Below, in pieces: positions 55,611 to 64,000 of a stretch of 64,000 bases of DNA. Source of the stretch: Photobacterium obscurum (GTDB lineage: Bacteria > Pseudomonadota > Gammaproteobacteria > Enterobacterales > Vibrionaceae); the NCBI RefSeq assembly GCF_026191635.1, contig NZ_JAKRRW010000001.1:248001-312000 (forward strand), read 5' to 3'. Position numbers and translations under genes: made by a program. The first letter of the stretch is position 1, and each line of letters opens with the position of its first letter. The notes beneath the pieces are model-generated. The model was not told the DNA's origin. It saw only the letters and a list, made by a program, of their open reading frames with translations, and did no database searches.

Positions 55611-55937
55611 TTACGCTGCTATCTGTACCTGCCCATCGGCCACTCGGATCGGATAAACCGGCACCTTCACCTCCGGCTCTTCAATGCACTGGCCTGAGGT
55701 CAGCTTGTAGTGATGCTTATACAATGGCGATGCCACGACCAGCTCACCGTTGATATCTCCTATCAGGCCACGTGATAGGACATTGGCCTTCCCCATAGGG
55801 TCGTAGTTGCCAATGGCAAAAAACGTATCCGTTAATTTGTCCCAGAACAGGGCTACTTGCTGGCCATTGACCAAGGCGCATACGCCGGTATCTGGGGTGA
55901 GCTTTTCTTTATCAATAATGGTTATCCACCTAGCCAT
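55611..55937 (-). CDS. nirD: Nitrite reductase small subunit
   Basis: 108-residue NirD, a Rieske-fold protein without iron ligands: the CxH pairs of true Rieske proteins are absent, as in E. coli NirD (108 residues). TGVCALVNGQQVALF, VLSRGLIGDINGELVVASPLYKHHYKLTSGQCIEEP align along the whole length. It partners NirB in NADH-dependent nitrite reduction to ammonium. The second of two adjacent ATGs is preferred (AAGGAG spacing 5). Confidence 0.94.
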   Translation of the reverse strand: MARWITIIDKEKLTPDTGVCALVNGQQVALFWDKLTDTFFAIGNYDPMGKANVLSRGLIGDINGELVVASPLYKHHYKLTSGQCIEEPEVKVPVYPIRVADGQVQIAA

Positions 55938-56038
55938 CATTACTCCTTATTGGGCTTGTAATAATTGAAAACTAAGCGCTACAGCCTGCACGTTCATACC
56001 GCTGTGGCACCTGAATACTATTCCGTAAGCTGGCTCGA

Positions 56039-58564
56039 TTAACTGGCTTGTTTCAGCTTTTTTCGCTCTGGCTCTGTGGCCGGACGGATCTGTTCGCGCT
56101 CTTCGACAAACTGCACCGCATCATCTGCCAGCTCTGAGTTAATGAAATGCTTGAACCGGACCAACTGAGCCGGGTCTTCAATGGTGGCTTTCCACTCGCA
56201 CTGATAATTAGCAAGTGTGCGTGCCATTTCTTGTTCAAGCTCGGCGGCAATACCTAGCTTATCTTCAACCACCACTTGCTTAAGGTAATCCAGCCCGCCT
56301 TCCAAATTTTCCAACCAGACAGAAGTGCGTTGCAGGCGATCTGCTGTGCGGATATAGAACATCAGGAAACGATCGATATATTGATAGAGGGTTGCTTTAT
56401 CCAGATCGGTGGCCAGCAAATCGGCATGACGCGGGCGCATGCCGCCGTTACCGCAGACATACAGGCTCCAGCCACCTTCAGTAGCGATAACACCGACATC
56501 TTTGCTCTGGGCCTCAGCACATTCACGGGTACAGCCGGAAACGGCAAACTTGAGTTTATGCGGTGAGCGCAGACCCTTGTAGCGATGCTCGATATCAATC
56601 GCCAGCCCAACACTGTCATTAACACCGTAGCGGCACCAGGTACTACCGACACATGACTTCACCGTACGTACCGCCTTACCGTAGGCATGACCGGTTTCAA
56701 AGCCGGCATTGATCAGTTTTTCCCAAATAGCAGGTAATTCATGCAGCTGTGCACCAAACAGATCCACTCGCTGGCCGCCAGTGATCTTAGTGTAAAGATT
56801 AAACTCTTTGGCCACTTGGCCAAGTGCGATAAGTTTGTCAGGCGTGATCTCACCTCCGGGAACCCGAGGGACCACAGAATAGGTACCATCTTTTTGCATG
56901 TTGCCGAGGAAAATGTCATTGGTATCCTGCAAGCCTTTGTGAGGCTCTTGCAAAATGTAGTCATTCCAGTAGGACGCTAGGATGGAGCCCACTGTCGGAC
57001 GACAAATATCGCAACCATGTCCCCTACCGTATTTGGCCAGTAACTGATCAAACGTCTTGATCCCGGTTGTGCGGATAATATCGCTAAGCTCCTGTCGGGT
57101 ATAAGCAAAGTGCTCGCAGAGATCGCGGCACACTTCCAACCCCATATTTTCAAGCTCACCATTGACCAGCTGGGTAGCCAGCGCTGCACAGCCGCCGCAG
57201 CCCGTCGCCGCTTTGGTAATCGTTTTGATCTCGCCAAGAGTGGTAGCACCGTCCTGAACGGCCCGACAAATCTGCCCTTTAGTCACATCCAGGCATGAGC
57301 AGATCACCGCCGCTTCCGGTAATGCATCTACACCCAAAGAGACAGCACCGCCCTCTACTGGCGGCACCAGCATATTTTCAGCCGCGGCGGGTAACTCAAT
57401 ACCGTTGAGGTAGATCTGCAACCAACTGTCATAATCGGCTGCGTCACCAACCATCACCGCCCCCAAGAGCTTCTTGCCACACTCACTGACCACCAGCTTC
57501 TTGTAAACTTGCTCTGCCTCGTTCGAGAAACAATAGCTTTTCGCTCCCGGCGTCTTGCCATGCGCATCGCCAATACTGGCAACATCCACACCGAGCAACT
57601 TGAGCTTGGTGCTCATATCTGCCCCCGTGAAAGCCTTGTTTTCTTCGCCAAATAGATGATCGACTGCCGCTTTCGCCATCAGATATCCGGGAGCGAGCAA
57701 TCCAAAGGTCCGCCCGCCCCACAAGGCACACTCACCAATGGCATAAATATCCGGATCGGACGTCTGGCAGTTATCATTAATCATGATCCCGCCTTTTTCT
57801 CCTAACACCAGATCACAGCTGCGTGCCAATTCATCCTGAGGACGGATCCCGGCAGAAAATAGAATCATGTCGGTTTCCAAAAAGCTACCATCCGCAAAAT
57901 TCATTCGGTAGCGACAAGTTTGTCCCGCGACAATTTCTTGCGTGTTCATACCGGTATGAACCTTCACTCCCAGCGCTTCAATCTTACTCCGCAATACTGC
58001 TCCGCCGGCACCATCAACCTGAACAGCCATCAAGCGTGGAGAAAACTCAACTACATGTGTCTCCAGCCCTTGTTGTTTCAATGCATTTGCCGCTTCTAGC
58101 CCCAACAGGCCGCCACCAACAACAACACCGATTTTGCTTTTTTCGGCCGAGGCTGTGATCGCTTCCAAATCTTCAATGGTACGGTAGACCAAACAATGAG
58201 GAAGCGTATTCCCCGGGATCGGCGGCACAAAAGGATACGAGCCTGTTGCAAGAATTAACGTGTCATAGGCTTCAATCCGGCCCTGTTGGGTGCTGACTTT
58301 TTTAGCCTCTCGATCAATAGCGACAACTCTATCGTTGGTAAAATGCTGCACCCCATGCTGATCATAATATTCTCTCGAGGTCAGCATTAACTCATCGGCG
58401 GTTTTCCCGCTAAAGTAGCTGCTTAGCTGTACGCGGTCATACGCCAAACGCGACTCTTCACTAAAAGTGGTCACCTGGACATCGACTATTTTTTCTTGCT
58501 CGATCAGTTGATCGATAAAGTGGTGTCCGACCATTCCGTTACCGACCACAATAACTCTTTTCAT
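56039..58564 (-). CDS. nirB: Nitrite reductase (NADH) large subunit
   Basis: 841-residue cytoplasmic enzyme reducing nitrite to ammonium. FAD/NAD half (VVGNGMVGHHFIDQL, LATGSYPFVPPIPG, VVGGGLLGLEAA), a BFD-type [2Fe-2S] region (CSCLDVTKGQIC...TGCGGCAAL) around residues 420-470, and a sirohaem half with the [4Fe-4S] ligands in KSCVGSTWCRYG and VSGCTRECAEAQ (C-x5-C ... C-x3-C). GGAGG precedes the ATG, 11 bases after cobA, which makes the sirohaem precursor. Complete and of normal size. Confidence 0.96.
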   Translation of the reverse strand: MKRVIVVGNGMVGHHFIDQLIEQEKIVDVQVTTFSEESRLAYDRVQLSSYFSGKTADELMLTSREYYDQHGVQHFTNDRVVAIDREAKKVSTQQGRIEAYDTLILATGSYPFVPPIPGNTLPHCLVYRTIEDLEAITASAEKSKIGVVVGGGLLGLEAANALKQQGLETHVVEFSPRLMAVQVDGAGGAVLRSKIEALGVKVHTGMNTQEIVAGQTCRYRMNFADGSFLETDMILFSAGIRPQDELARSCDLVLGEKGGIMINDNCQTSDPDIYAIGECALWGGRTFGLLAPGYLMAKAAVDHLFGEENKAFTGADMSTKLKLLGVDVASIGDAHGKTPGAKSYCFSNEAEQVYKKLVVSECGKKLLGAVMVGDAADYDSWLQIYLNGIELPAAAENMLVPPVEGGAVSLGVDALPEAAVICSCLDVTKGQICRAVQDGATTLGEIKTITKAATGCGGCAALATQLVNGELENMGLEVCRDLCEHFAYTRQELSDIIRTTGIKTFDQLLAKYGRGHGCDICRPTVGSILASYWNDYILQEPHKGLQDTNDIFLGNMQKDGTYSVVPRVPGGEITPDKLIALGQVAKEFNLYTKITGGQRVDLFGAQLHELPAIWEKLINAGFETGHAYGKAVRTVKSCVGSTWCRYGVNDSVGLAIDIEHRYKGLRSPHKLKFAVSGCTRECAEAQSKDVGVIATEGGWSLYVCGNGGMRPRHADLLATDLDKATLYQYIDRFLMFYIRTADRLQRTSVWLENLEGGLDYLKQVVVEDKLGIAAELEQEMARTLANYQCEWKATIEDPAQLVRFKHFINSELADDAVQFVEEREQIRPATEPERKKLKQAS

Positions 58565-58575
58565 AACTTCCTCCG

Positions 58576-59415
58576 TTAAGCGCGTAATTCTTGTGCCATC
58601 CTTGGCATCTCTTCGCGCTCTCTTTGATACTGATGCTTTTGAGGCTGAAGACTGCCTGCCAGGGCAACGACCTCACCAACCACAATCAGCGTCGGGCTTT
58701 GTAATTGTTCTTGCATTGCGACATCTGGCAGAGTGGCTAACGAAGCGGTAAATTCCCTTTGATGAGGTTGACAGCCGTTTTCAATCAGCGCCGCTGGGGT
58801 GTGGGGATCTAAACCGTGCGTGATAAGCTGGCGTGAGATTTCGCTTAAGTTGCTCAGCCCCATATAAAACACCAAGGTGTGATCCAGTTTGGCCAGCTGC
58901 GCCCAATTCAAATCAAGCTGACCATGTTGCAGGTGACCGGTGACGAAAGTGCAGCCGGTTGAAAGTCCGCGGTGAGTTAAAGGGATGCCGGCATAAGTCG
59001 TACAACCAGAAGCCGCTGTGATCCCCGGGATCACTTCGGCATCAATCCCCTGCTGGCGCAATACCAGTAGCTCTTCACTGCCGCGACCGAAAACAAAAGG
59101 GTCTCCGCCTTTAATGCGACAAATATTTACCCCCTGAAGGGCCTTATCAACCATGTACTGGTTAAGTTGATCCTGAGGCACACAATGATTATTGCGAGTT
59201 TTACCCACATAGATTTTCTTAGTCGCAGCCGGAAACAGCGCCTTGATTTCATCGCTCACCAAACGGTCAAATAAAATCAGATCAGCATTTTCGATACACT
59301 TTACGGCCCTCAATGTCAGCAGGTCAGGATCGCCAGGCCCGGCCCCTACCAAAGACACAAACCCCATCCCTGTTGTCTTCTTTTTGTCTACTTGAGTAAT
59401 CATCTCAATGGTCAT
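58576..59415 (-). CDS. cobA: Uroporphyrinogen-III C-methyltransferase
   Basis: 279-residue SUMT making precorrin-2 for sirohaem, the NirB cofactor. Motifs: VSLVGAGPGDPDLLTLRA, the DLILFDRLVS segment, GGDPFVFGRGSEE, PGITAASGCTTYAGIPLTHR and the later MGLSNLSEI. It lacks the NAD-dehydrogenase/ferrochelatase part of CysG. The ATG at 59415 has GGAG 8 bases upstream. A longer frame start would lie upstream of the sigma54-like promoter and is rejected. First gene of the leftward operon. Confidence 0.93.
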   Translation of the reverse strand: MTIEMITQVDKKKTTGMGFVSLVGAGPGDPDLLTLRAVKCIENADLILFDRLVSDEIKALFPAATKKIYVGKTRNNHCVPQDQLNQYMVDKALQGVNICRIKGGDPFVFGRGSEELLVLRQQGIDAEVIPGITAASGCTTYAGIPLTHRGLSTGCTFVTGHLQHGQLDLNWAQLAKLDHTLVFYMGLSNLSEISRQLITHGLDPHTPAALIENGCQPHQREFTASLATLPDVAMQEQLQSPTLIVVGEVVALAGSLQPQKHQYQREREEMPRMAQELRA

Positions 59416-59451
59416 AGCAACCACTCCATTTACTTCCTTTGCATTAACTAA

Positions 59452-59467
59452 AGCGAAGATGATGCCA
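59452..59467 (-). promoter_or_regulatory. sigma54-type promoter for cobA-nirBD-transporter operon
   Basis: On the minus strand TGGCATCATCTTCGCT fits the -24/-12 consensus TGGCACG-N4-TTGCW, with the essential GG and GC dinucleotides ten bases apart. It would start transcription about 27 bases before the cobA ATG. Confidence 0.6.
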
Positions 59468-59616
59468 ACCCTTCGAGATCCACCACAAATCGCCAAAACC
59501 CACCACTAAAGAGGTATTTTTTAGATGCAAACGCCAAATAGACACATAAAAACAGGGGAATTATCGACAAAAATCACCTCCCCCTGCTCTGCGCCAGTGC
59601 AGTTTGTTAACAAAAC

Positions 59617-59631
59617 GCACAGTTAAAGTGC
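59617..59631. promoter_or_regulatory. NtrC-type binding site
   Basis: GCAC-AGTTAAA-GTGC has the GCAC-N7-GTGC dyad of NtrC enhancer sites. It lies about 110-125 bases before the predicted rightward start and about 175-190 bases before the leftward one, both workable enhancer distances. Confidence 0.55.
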
Positions 59632-59715
59632 GAAAGCCACTCTGACAACAGAACAACCTTCTCCAAAGGCGCACAAACAAATTCAAGTTATTGATTTAAA
59701 AAAGCAAAAAAAGTT

Positions 59716-59731
59716 TGGCTCAGTTTGTGCT
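59716..59731 (+). promoter_or_regulatory. sigma54-type promoter for nitrate reductase operon
   Basis: TGGCTCAGTTTGTGCT has GG and GC at exact -24/-12 spacing and 7 or so further consensus bases. Transcription would start near 59742, about 65 bases before the reductase ATG. Confidence 0.6.
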
Positions 59732-59806
59732 TGGCGTTTATACAAAGATTGAACAAAAGCTGAAACGGTCTTTATAGGCCTTCTATGAGATTGGTTAGGA
59801 GAAAAC

Positions 59807-61996
59807 ATGCTGCTTGGACGAGAAGATCAAAAGCCCATTCGCATTGCGGATAAAAAAGTCGTGGAATGGAAGTACACCACTTGTGGTTATTGCTCAACAG
59901 GGTGCTCCATTGAAGTGGGGATCGATGAAGAAGGAAAAGCTGTCGCCAGTCGCGGGGTCGCAGGTGCAGATGTGAACCGGGGAAAGCTGTGTATTAAAGG
60001 CATTTTTGAGCATGAGCTCTTCGAGGCAGCAGGGCGAGGCGATCAGCCTGTACTACGTGACCGCTTCCATCATGACTTCAAGGACACTTCCTGGGATCAT
60101 GCGCTTGATACCATGGCCGATAAAATCAAAGCCATTCAGGAACAACATGGCCGAGATGCCTTTGCGGTGGTATCGACAGGCCAGCTATTAACAGAAGAGT
60201 TCTATACCTTAGGTAAATTGGTCAGGGGCTGCATCGGCACCAACAACTACTGCGGTAACACCACGCTCTGCATGGCCTCGGCCGTTTCCGGCTATAAACG
60301 CTCGTTCGGCTCTGATGGCCCACCAGGCTGTTATGACGATTTTTCCCATACCGGCTGCCTTATCGCCTGGGGCTCAAACCTGCCGGAACAACACCCGGTC
60401 ATTTACTGGCGCCTTAAAGAAGCACGAGAGAAACGCCACTTCCCGCTGATTGTGGTGGATCCCCGTGTCACTATGCTGGCCCAGTTTGCCGACATCCACC
60501 TGCCAATTACGCCCGGCACGGATGTAGTACTGCAAAATGCCCTAATGCACGTGATCCTTGAAGAAGGCCTAGAAGATCGCGCCTATATCGAACAACATAC
60601 CAACGACTTCGACCAGCTGGCAGCCTGTGTCAAAGACTATGACCCAACCACAGCGGCCAAGATCTGCGGCATTAACGAAGATACCATTCGCCATGTTGCC
60701 CGTGTTTTTGCCAAGGCCGATTCAGCCATGAGTATCTGGACCATGGGGATAAACCAGAGCACCCACGGCAGCGATGGCGTCACCGGTTGTAACAGCCTAG
60801 CGCTGCTGACCGGAAACATCGGTAAGCCCGGCGGCACCAGCCTGTCCATTACCGGCCAGTGCAATGCTATGGGCACCCGTGAATGGTCGTCCTGCTCGGG
60901 CCTGCCCGGCTACCGTTATCTGGAAAAAGAACAGGACAGGCAGGAGATTGCAGACTTCTGGGGTATTGACCCCTCGTTCTTCCCAACAAAAAGAGGGATG
61001 GCACAAACGGATATTTTCCCGGCCATTGAAAGCGGTCAAATCAAGGGATTATGGCTGGTTGCAACCAACCCGATGACCTCAATGCCCAATACGTCTCGCA
61101 TCCGCAAGACACTGGAGAAACTTGATTTTTTAGTGGTACAGGATGCCTACCAAGATGTCGAAACTACCCAATATGCCCACCTTTACCTGCCAGCCGCCGT
61201 CTGGGCTGAGAAAGAAGGCTGCTTTACCAACACCGAGCGCCGGGTAAACCGTGTTACCAATGTGCTGCCGCCAAAAGGGAACAGCAAGCCGGATTTCTGG
61301 ATTTTTAATCAACTTGCCAAGCGCTTCCCTAACGGCAACAAGATCCATTTCCCGGACAACACCGAAGGCGCTTTTGAAGAGATGAAGCAGTTGTCCAAAG
61401 GCACGGAACGCACGCTGGATATCTCCGGTATGAGCTATGCCAAAATCGAGCAGGCCAAAGGCATTCAGTGGCCTTGCCGCGAGGGTGAAGACGGTATGCA
61501 GGGCGATGCGCGGCTCTATACCGACGGATTTTTTCAAACTCCGAACGGTAAAGCCAACCTGATCCCCCTACCCTTTGTCGATAACAACGAACGGCCTTGC
61601 AGCGAATACCCTTTCTGGCTCAACAGCGGCCGGGTGGTCGAGCATTTTCATACCCGCACCCGTACCGGCAAGTTAGGTAACTTAAACAAATACAGCCCGA
61701 CGCCATACATGGAAATGAATCCGGATGCGGCAGCCAAGCTTGGTATCCAACACCAAAGCTATGTCAGGTTGCTCTCCCGCCGAGGCGACGCGGTGGTAAT
61801 GGTGCAGCTCACCCAGCGGGTGGCTCCTAACGCGGTGTTTATCCCTTTCCACTTTCACGACTGTGTTAACCGCTTGTCACTTGGCCTGTTGGATCCGCAT
61901 TCACGTCAACCTGCATTTAAGCAAAGTGCTGTTCGTATTGTGCCTGTCGATCAGACGTTAGCCGCCAAGCTCAATAAACAACGCCGTGATTTTTGA
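59807..61996 (+). CDS. nasA: Molybdopterin nitrate reductase, assimilatory type
   Basis: 729-residue bis-MGD enzyme of the DMSO-reductase superfamily. The [4Fe-4S] ligands are TTCGYCSTGCSIEVG...GKLCIKG (about residues 28-64). The molybdenum cysteine is in GNTTLCMASAV. MSIWTMGINQSTHG and GNIGKPGGTSLSITGQCNAMG are cofactor-binding segments. There is no twin-arginine signal, so it is cytoplasmic. It lacks the C-terminal [2Fe-2S] BFD domain of Klebsiella NasA. Nitrate as substrate is inferred from the adjacent nirBD, cobA and nitrate transporter. A formate-dehydrogenase-like alternative is less likely. GGAG precedes the ATG. Confidence 0.88.
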   Translation: MLLGREDQKPIRIADKKVVEWKYTTCGYCSTGCSIEVGIDEEGKAVASRGVAGADVNRGKLCIKGIFEHELFEAAGRGDQPVLRDRFHHDFKDTSWDHALDTMADKIKAIQEQHGRDAFAVVSTGQLLTEEFYTLGKLVRGCIGTNNYCGNTTLCMASAVSGYKRSFGSDGPPGCYDDFSHTGCLIAWGSNLPEQHPVIYWRLKEAREKRHFPLIVVDPRVTMLAQFADIHLPITPGTDVVLQNALMHVILEEGLEDRAYIEQHTNDFDQLAACVKDYDPTTAAKICGINEDTIRHVARVFAKADSAMSIWTMGINQSTHGSDGVTGCNSLALLTGNIGKPGGTSLSITGQCNAMGTREWSSCSGLPGYRYLEKEQDRQEIADFWGIDPSFFPTKRGMAQTDIFPAIESGQIKGLWLVATNPMTSMPNTSRIRKTLEKLDFLVVQDAYQDVETTQYAHLYLPAAVWAEKEGCFTNTERRVNRVTNVLPPKGNSKPDFWIFNQLAKRFPNGNKIHFPDNTEGAFEEMKQLSKGTERTLDISGMSYAKIEQAKGIQWPCREGEDGMQGDARLYTDGFFQTPNGKANLIPLPFVDNNERPCSEYPFWLNSGRVVEHFHTRTRTGKLGNLNKYSPTPYMEMNPDAAAKLGIQHQSYVRLLSRRGDAVVMVQLTQRVAPNAVFIPFHFHDCVNRLSLGLLDPHSRQPAFKQSAVRIVPVDQTLAAKLNKQRRDF

Positions 61997-62046
61997 TTTT
62001 AGGCATAGCCAATTACATCCAGTTTTAACTTTGTAGGGAGACAGTC

Positions 62047-63948
62047 ATGTTAAAAGTAGCCAAGAAGCTCAGGGACAGATTAGACAAGATCGGTGCCCCG
62101 GAAAAACCGGAAGTCGCCCCTGGTGTCGCCATCTTCGATGTGCGGGACGAAGAACAGGATTACGCCCGTCTGCAAGATAAAGAGGCCAAAGAGACCAACC
62201 GCTACGGCCAGAGGATCGATTTGATTGAACTGAGCGACGATACCTTACCCAAGTATCGCCCCATGATGATCAATGAAAATCCGAAAGTGGGAACAAACCC
62301 CAACCGAAACAAACAACACGGGTTTCATTTTACCGCAGATAACTGTATTGGCTGTCACGCCTGTGAAGCCGCCTGTAGTGAAAAAAATGACAATCCCGCC
62401 CATATCAGTTTTCGTAATGTCGGTTATGTTGAAAGCGGCAGTTATCCCGACTACCGCCGGATAAATATTTCAATGGCCTGCAACCATTGCGACGATCCTG
62501 TTTGTCTCAAAGGTTGTCCGACCCGAGCCTATACCAAGCATGCGGAATACGGTGCCGTACTGCAGGATCCTGAAACCTGCTTTGGCTGTGGCTACTGCAC
62601 CTGGGTTTGCCCCTATAATGCGCCGCAGCTAGACCCAATTCAGGGGCGAGTATCGAAATGCAATATGTGTGTCGATCGCCTTGAAGAAGGCCTGAAACCA
62701 GCGTGTGTCTCTGCCTGCTTGGGCAATGCGCTCAACTTTGGCGTAATCGAAAATACCCCGGAGAACCGAGAGCAGTGCAAAACGGAGATCCCTGGCTTTC
62801 CATCACCGGAAATCACCCACCCGAATATCCGTTTCCAGCAAACCAACAGCACCCAGAATGAGATGACGCGAACCGATTCCATGCCGCTCAAATACCACAA
62901 ACAGGAAGACGGTACATTCCGCTCTGTGGTTGATGAAAAAGCCGGTAAAGAGACAGCATGGAACATCAAGCGTTTAAGCTCTCGGGAAAACCCTCTGGTT
63001 TTCTTTACCTTGCTAACCCAGGGAGCAATGGGCGCCTTTGCCTTGCTGTTTTTTGCCAAAGCCTTTGCCGTATCCAGCTTAGCTAGCCTGTTCAATACAG
63101 GGACGGAGCTGGCACTGTTGGCGCTACTTCTTGCCATGCAAGCTGGCGGACTCTTACTTTCAACTATGCACTTGGGGAAACCATGGCGTTTCTATCGCGG
63201 CTTTAATAACTTGCGCTTTTCACCCGTCAGCCGCGAGGCCTTCGGTGTGGCCCTGTTCTTTACCTTTATGGCCTCTTACAGTGCCTGCACGGCATTAAAC
63301 TTATTGGTTGACCTAAAAGTTATTAATTGGCTTGGCCAGATTTTTGGCTCTCTTGCAGTGTTCAGCGCGGCATGCGGCCTGTACTTTATGTACCGCAGCT
63401 ACCGGATCAAGGCCCGTCCTTTCTGGGATCACTGGCAAACAGCCTGCTCTTTTGCTGGTTCAGCACTCACCATTGGCCCAATGGTGTTAGCACTAGTGAG
63501 CATACTTGGCAACAACGACTTATATCCGATGCTTAACCTGCTTACGCCGATCGTTATCCTTGGGTTGCTGGTAGAAGGTGCCGGTTTATGGTTCCACGCT
63601 CGCCATATGAACCAGGAACAAGGTGAAGGGGCTGCCTCGCACTATGTGCAATGTACAACGTTCGGGAAAACCTACTTAACCCGTAATGGCTTACTGACTG
63701 CAAACATCCTCGGCCTGCTACTGCTAAATACATGGTCACCGTCAGGCTATACTGCTCTGCTTTGGTTATTGCCGATGATGTCTGTTGTTGCCACAGCGCT
63801 AGTTAGTCGCGCTCTGTTCTATATTCTGGTGATCCCCACCACGATGCCAGGTGCGTTTTTCTGGAAGAACAAAGGCTTTGAGCAGCACGCTAAAGATGTC
63901 GGCCTGGCCGATATGCCGCAGACCGGTGTTGTGGCTGACTCTCATTAA
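62047..63948 (+). CDS. Fused four-cluster ferredoxin / DmsC-type membrane anchor
   Basis: 633-residue fusion. Residues about 90-240 resemble DmsB/NrfC, with four [4Fe-4S] cysteine groups: CIGCHACEAAC, CNHCDDPVCLKGCP, CFGCGYCTWVCPYNAP, and CNMCVDRLEEG...CVSACLGNA. Residues about 315-615 are a DmsC-like quinol-oxidising anchor with eight or so membrane helices. An N-terminal extension of about 85 residues has no assigned fold. It follows the reductase by 50 bases with TAGGGAG upstream. It probably passes quinol electrons to the cytoplasmic nitrate reductase. No Tat signal, so the clusters should face the cytoplasm. Confidence 0.9.
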   Translation: MLKVAKKLRDRLDKIGAPEKPEVAPGVAIFDVRDEEQDYARLQDKEAKETNRYGQRIDLIELSDDTLPKYRPMMINENPKVGTNPNRNKQHGFHFTADNCIGCHACEAACSEKNDNPAHISFRNVGYVESGSYPDYRRINISMACNHCDDPVCLKGCPTRAYTKHAEYGAVLQDPETCFGCGYCTWVCPYNAPQLDPIQGRVSKCNMCVDRLEEGLKPACVSACLGNALNFGVIENTPENREQCKTEIPGFPSPEITHPNIRFQQTNSTQNEMTRTDSMPLKYHKQEDGTFRSVVDEKAGKETAWNIKRLSSRENPLVFFTLLTQGAMGAFALLFFAKAFAVSSLASLFNTGTELALLALLLAMQAGGLLLSTMHLGKPWRFYRGFNNLRFSPVSREAFGVALFFTFMASYSACTALNLLVDLKVINWLGQIFGSLAVFSAACGLYFMYRSYRIKARPFWDHWQTACSFAGSALTIGPMVLALVSILGNNDLYPMLNLLTPIVILGLLVEGAGLWFHARHMNQEQGEGAASHYVQCTTFGKTYLTRNGLLTANILGLLLLNTWSPSGYTALLWLLPMMSVVATALVSRALFYILVIPTTMPGAFFWKNKGFEQHAKDVGLADMPQTGVVADSH

Positions 63949-64000
63949 CCAGCTCAGTAACAAATAGAAATAGCCATGCCACCAGCATCGTTGCAGAAGC

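Larger units (their letters stand above)
59416..59806. other. Divergent nitrogen-control region of the nitrate cluster
   Basis: 391 bases between cobA and the nitrate reductase gene. It contains sigma54-type promoters facing each way and one NtrC-like dyad, listed separately. The rest shows no ORF and no other clear motif. Confidence 0.65.

Noticed and set aside
59416..59496. 27-codon N-terminal extension of cobA
   Set aside because: It spans the sigma54-type promoter and precedes a better ribosome site at the ATG at 59415.
63976..64000. ATG near the right edge as start of a further gene
   Set aside because: Only eight codons are visible and no Shine-Dalgarno sequence precedes it; a downstream gene is possible but cannot be supported.

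Overview
The window is a chromosomal segment from a marine gammaproteobacterium of the Vibrionaceae, most likely Photobacterium or a close relative such as Grimontia or Enterovibrio; the genus cannot be fixed from sequence alone. Pointers are the topA-yciN-sohB-yciK-rluB-yciO-rnm-trp gene order, separate trpG and trpD with a fused trpCF, a chitin-binding GbpA preceded by a c-di-GMP riboswitch as in Vibrio cholerae, and Vibrionaceae-style intergenic inverted repeats. No rRNA, tRNA, CRISPR array, prophage or transposase was seen.

Layout. 1-7545: housekeeping genes (topA running off the left edge, yciN, DUF805, sohB, yciK, rluB, yciO, rnm). 7546-15530: a tryptophan operon with an E. coli-like TrpR operator, a 24-codon leader peptide with three consecutive Trp codons and an attenuator. 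Its first structural gene is a Thermotoga-type (class I-beta) DAHP synthase, followed by trpE, G, D, CF, B and A. 15820-24686: a dicarboxylate/amino-acid symporter, yciB, yciA, yciI, an AspS-like pilotin, an RlmI-like methyltransferase, a small basic protein, an RluA-type pseudouridine synthase, an NSS transporter with a TyrR box, and cardiolipin synthase.

25000-39148: a complete tad/flp pilus locus (flp, tadV/cpaA, rcpC, rcpA, cpaD-like, tadZ, A, B, C, D, E, F, G and an OmpA-family gene) set between two paralogous LysR regulators. Next to it are a PhnD-like periplasmic binding protein and a hybrid histidine kinase. 42038-46387: a quaternary-amine-type ABC importer with a nitrilase-family hydrolase. 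46812-48482: an exported molybdopterin-fold protein paired with a membrane GGDEF protein. 48567-51642: an iron-dependent alcohol dehydrogenase and the LPMO/adhesin GbpA.

52203-63948: a nitrate assimilation region. Leftward from about 59442 run cobA (siroheme), nirB, nirD, a NarK/NasA-type transporter and a PP2C-Ser/Thr kinase fusion. Rightward run a cytoplasmic molybdopterin nitrate reductase and a one-chain fusion of a DmsB-like four-cluster ferredoxin with a DmsC-like membrane anchor. The divergent intergenic region has sigma54-type -24/-12 elements in both directions and an NtrC-type GCAC-N7-GTGC site, so the cluster is probably switched on by nitrogen limitation. The fused anchor suggests that this assimilatory reductase draws electrons from quinol instead of from NAD(P)H or ferredoxin.
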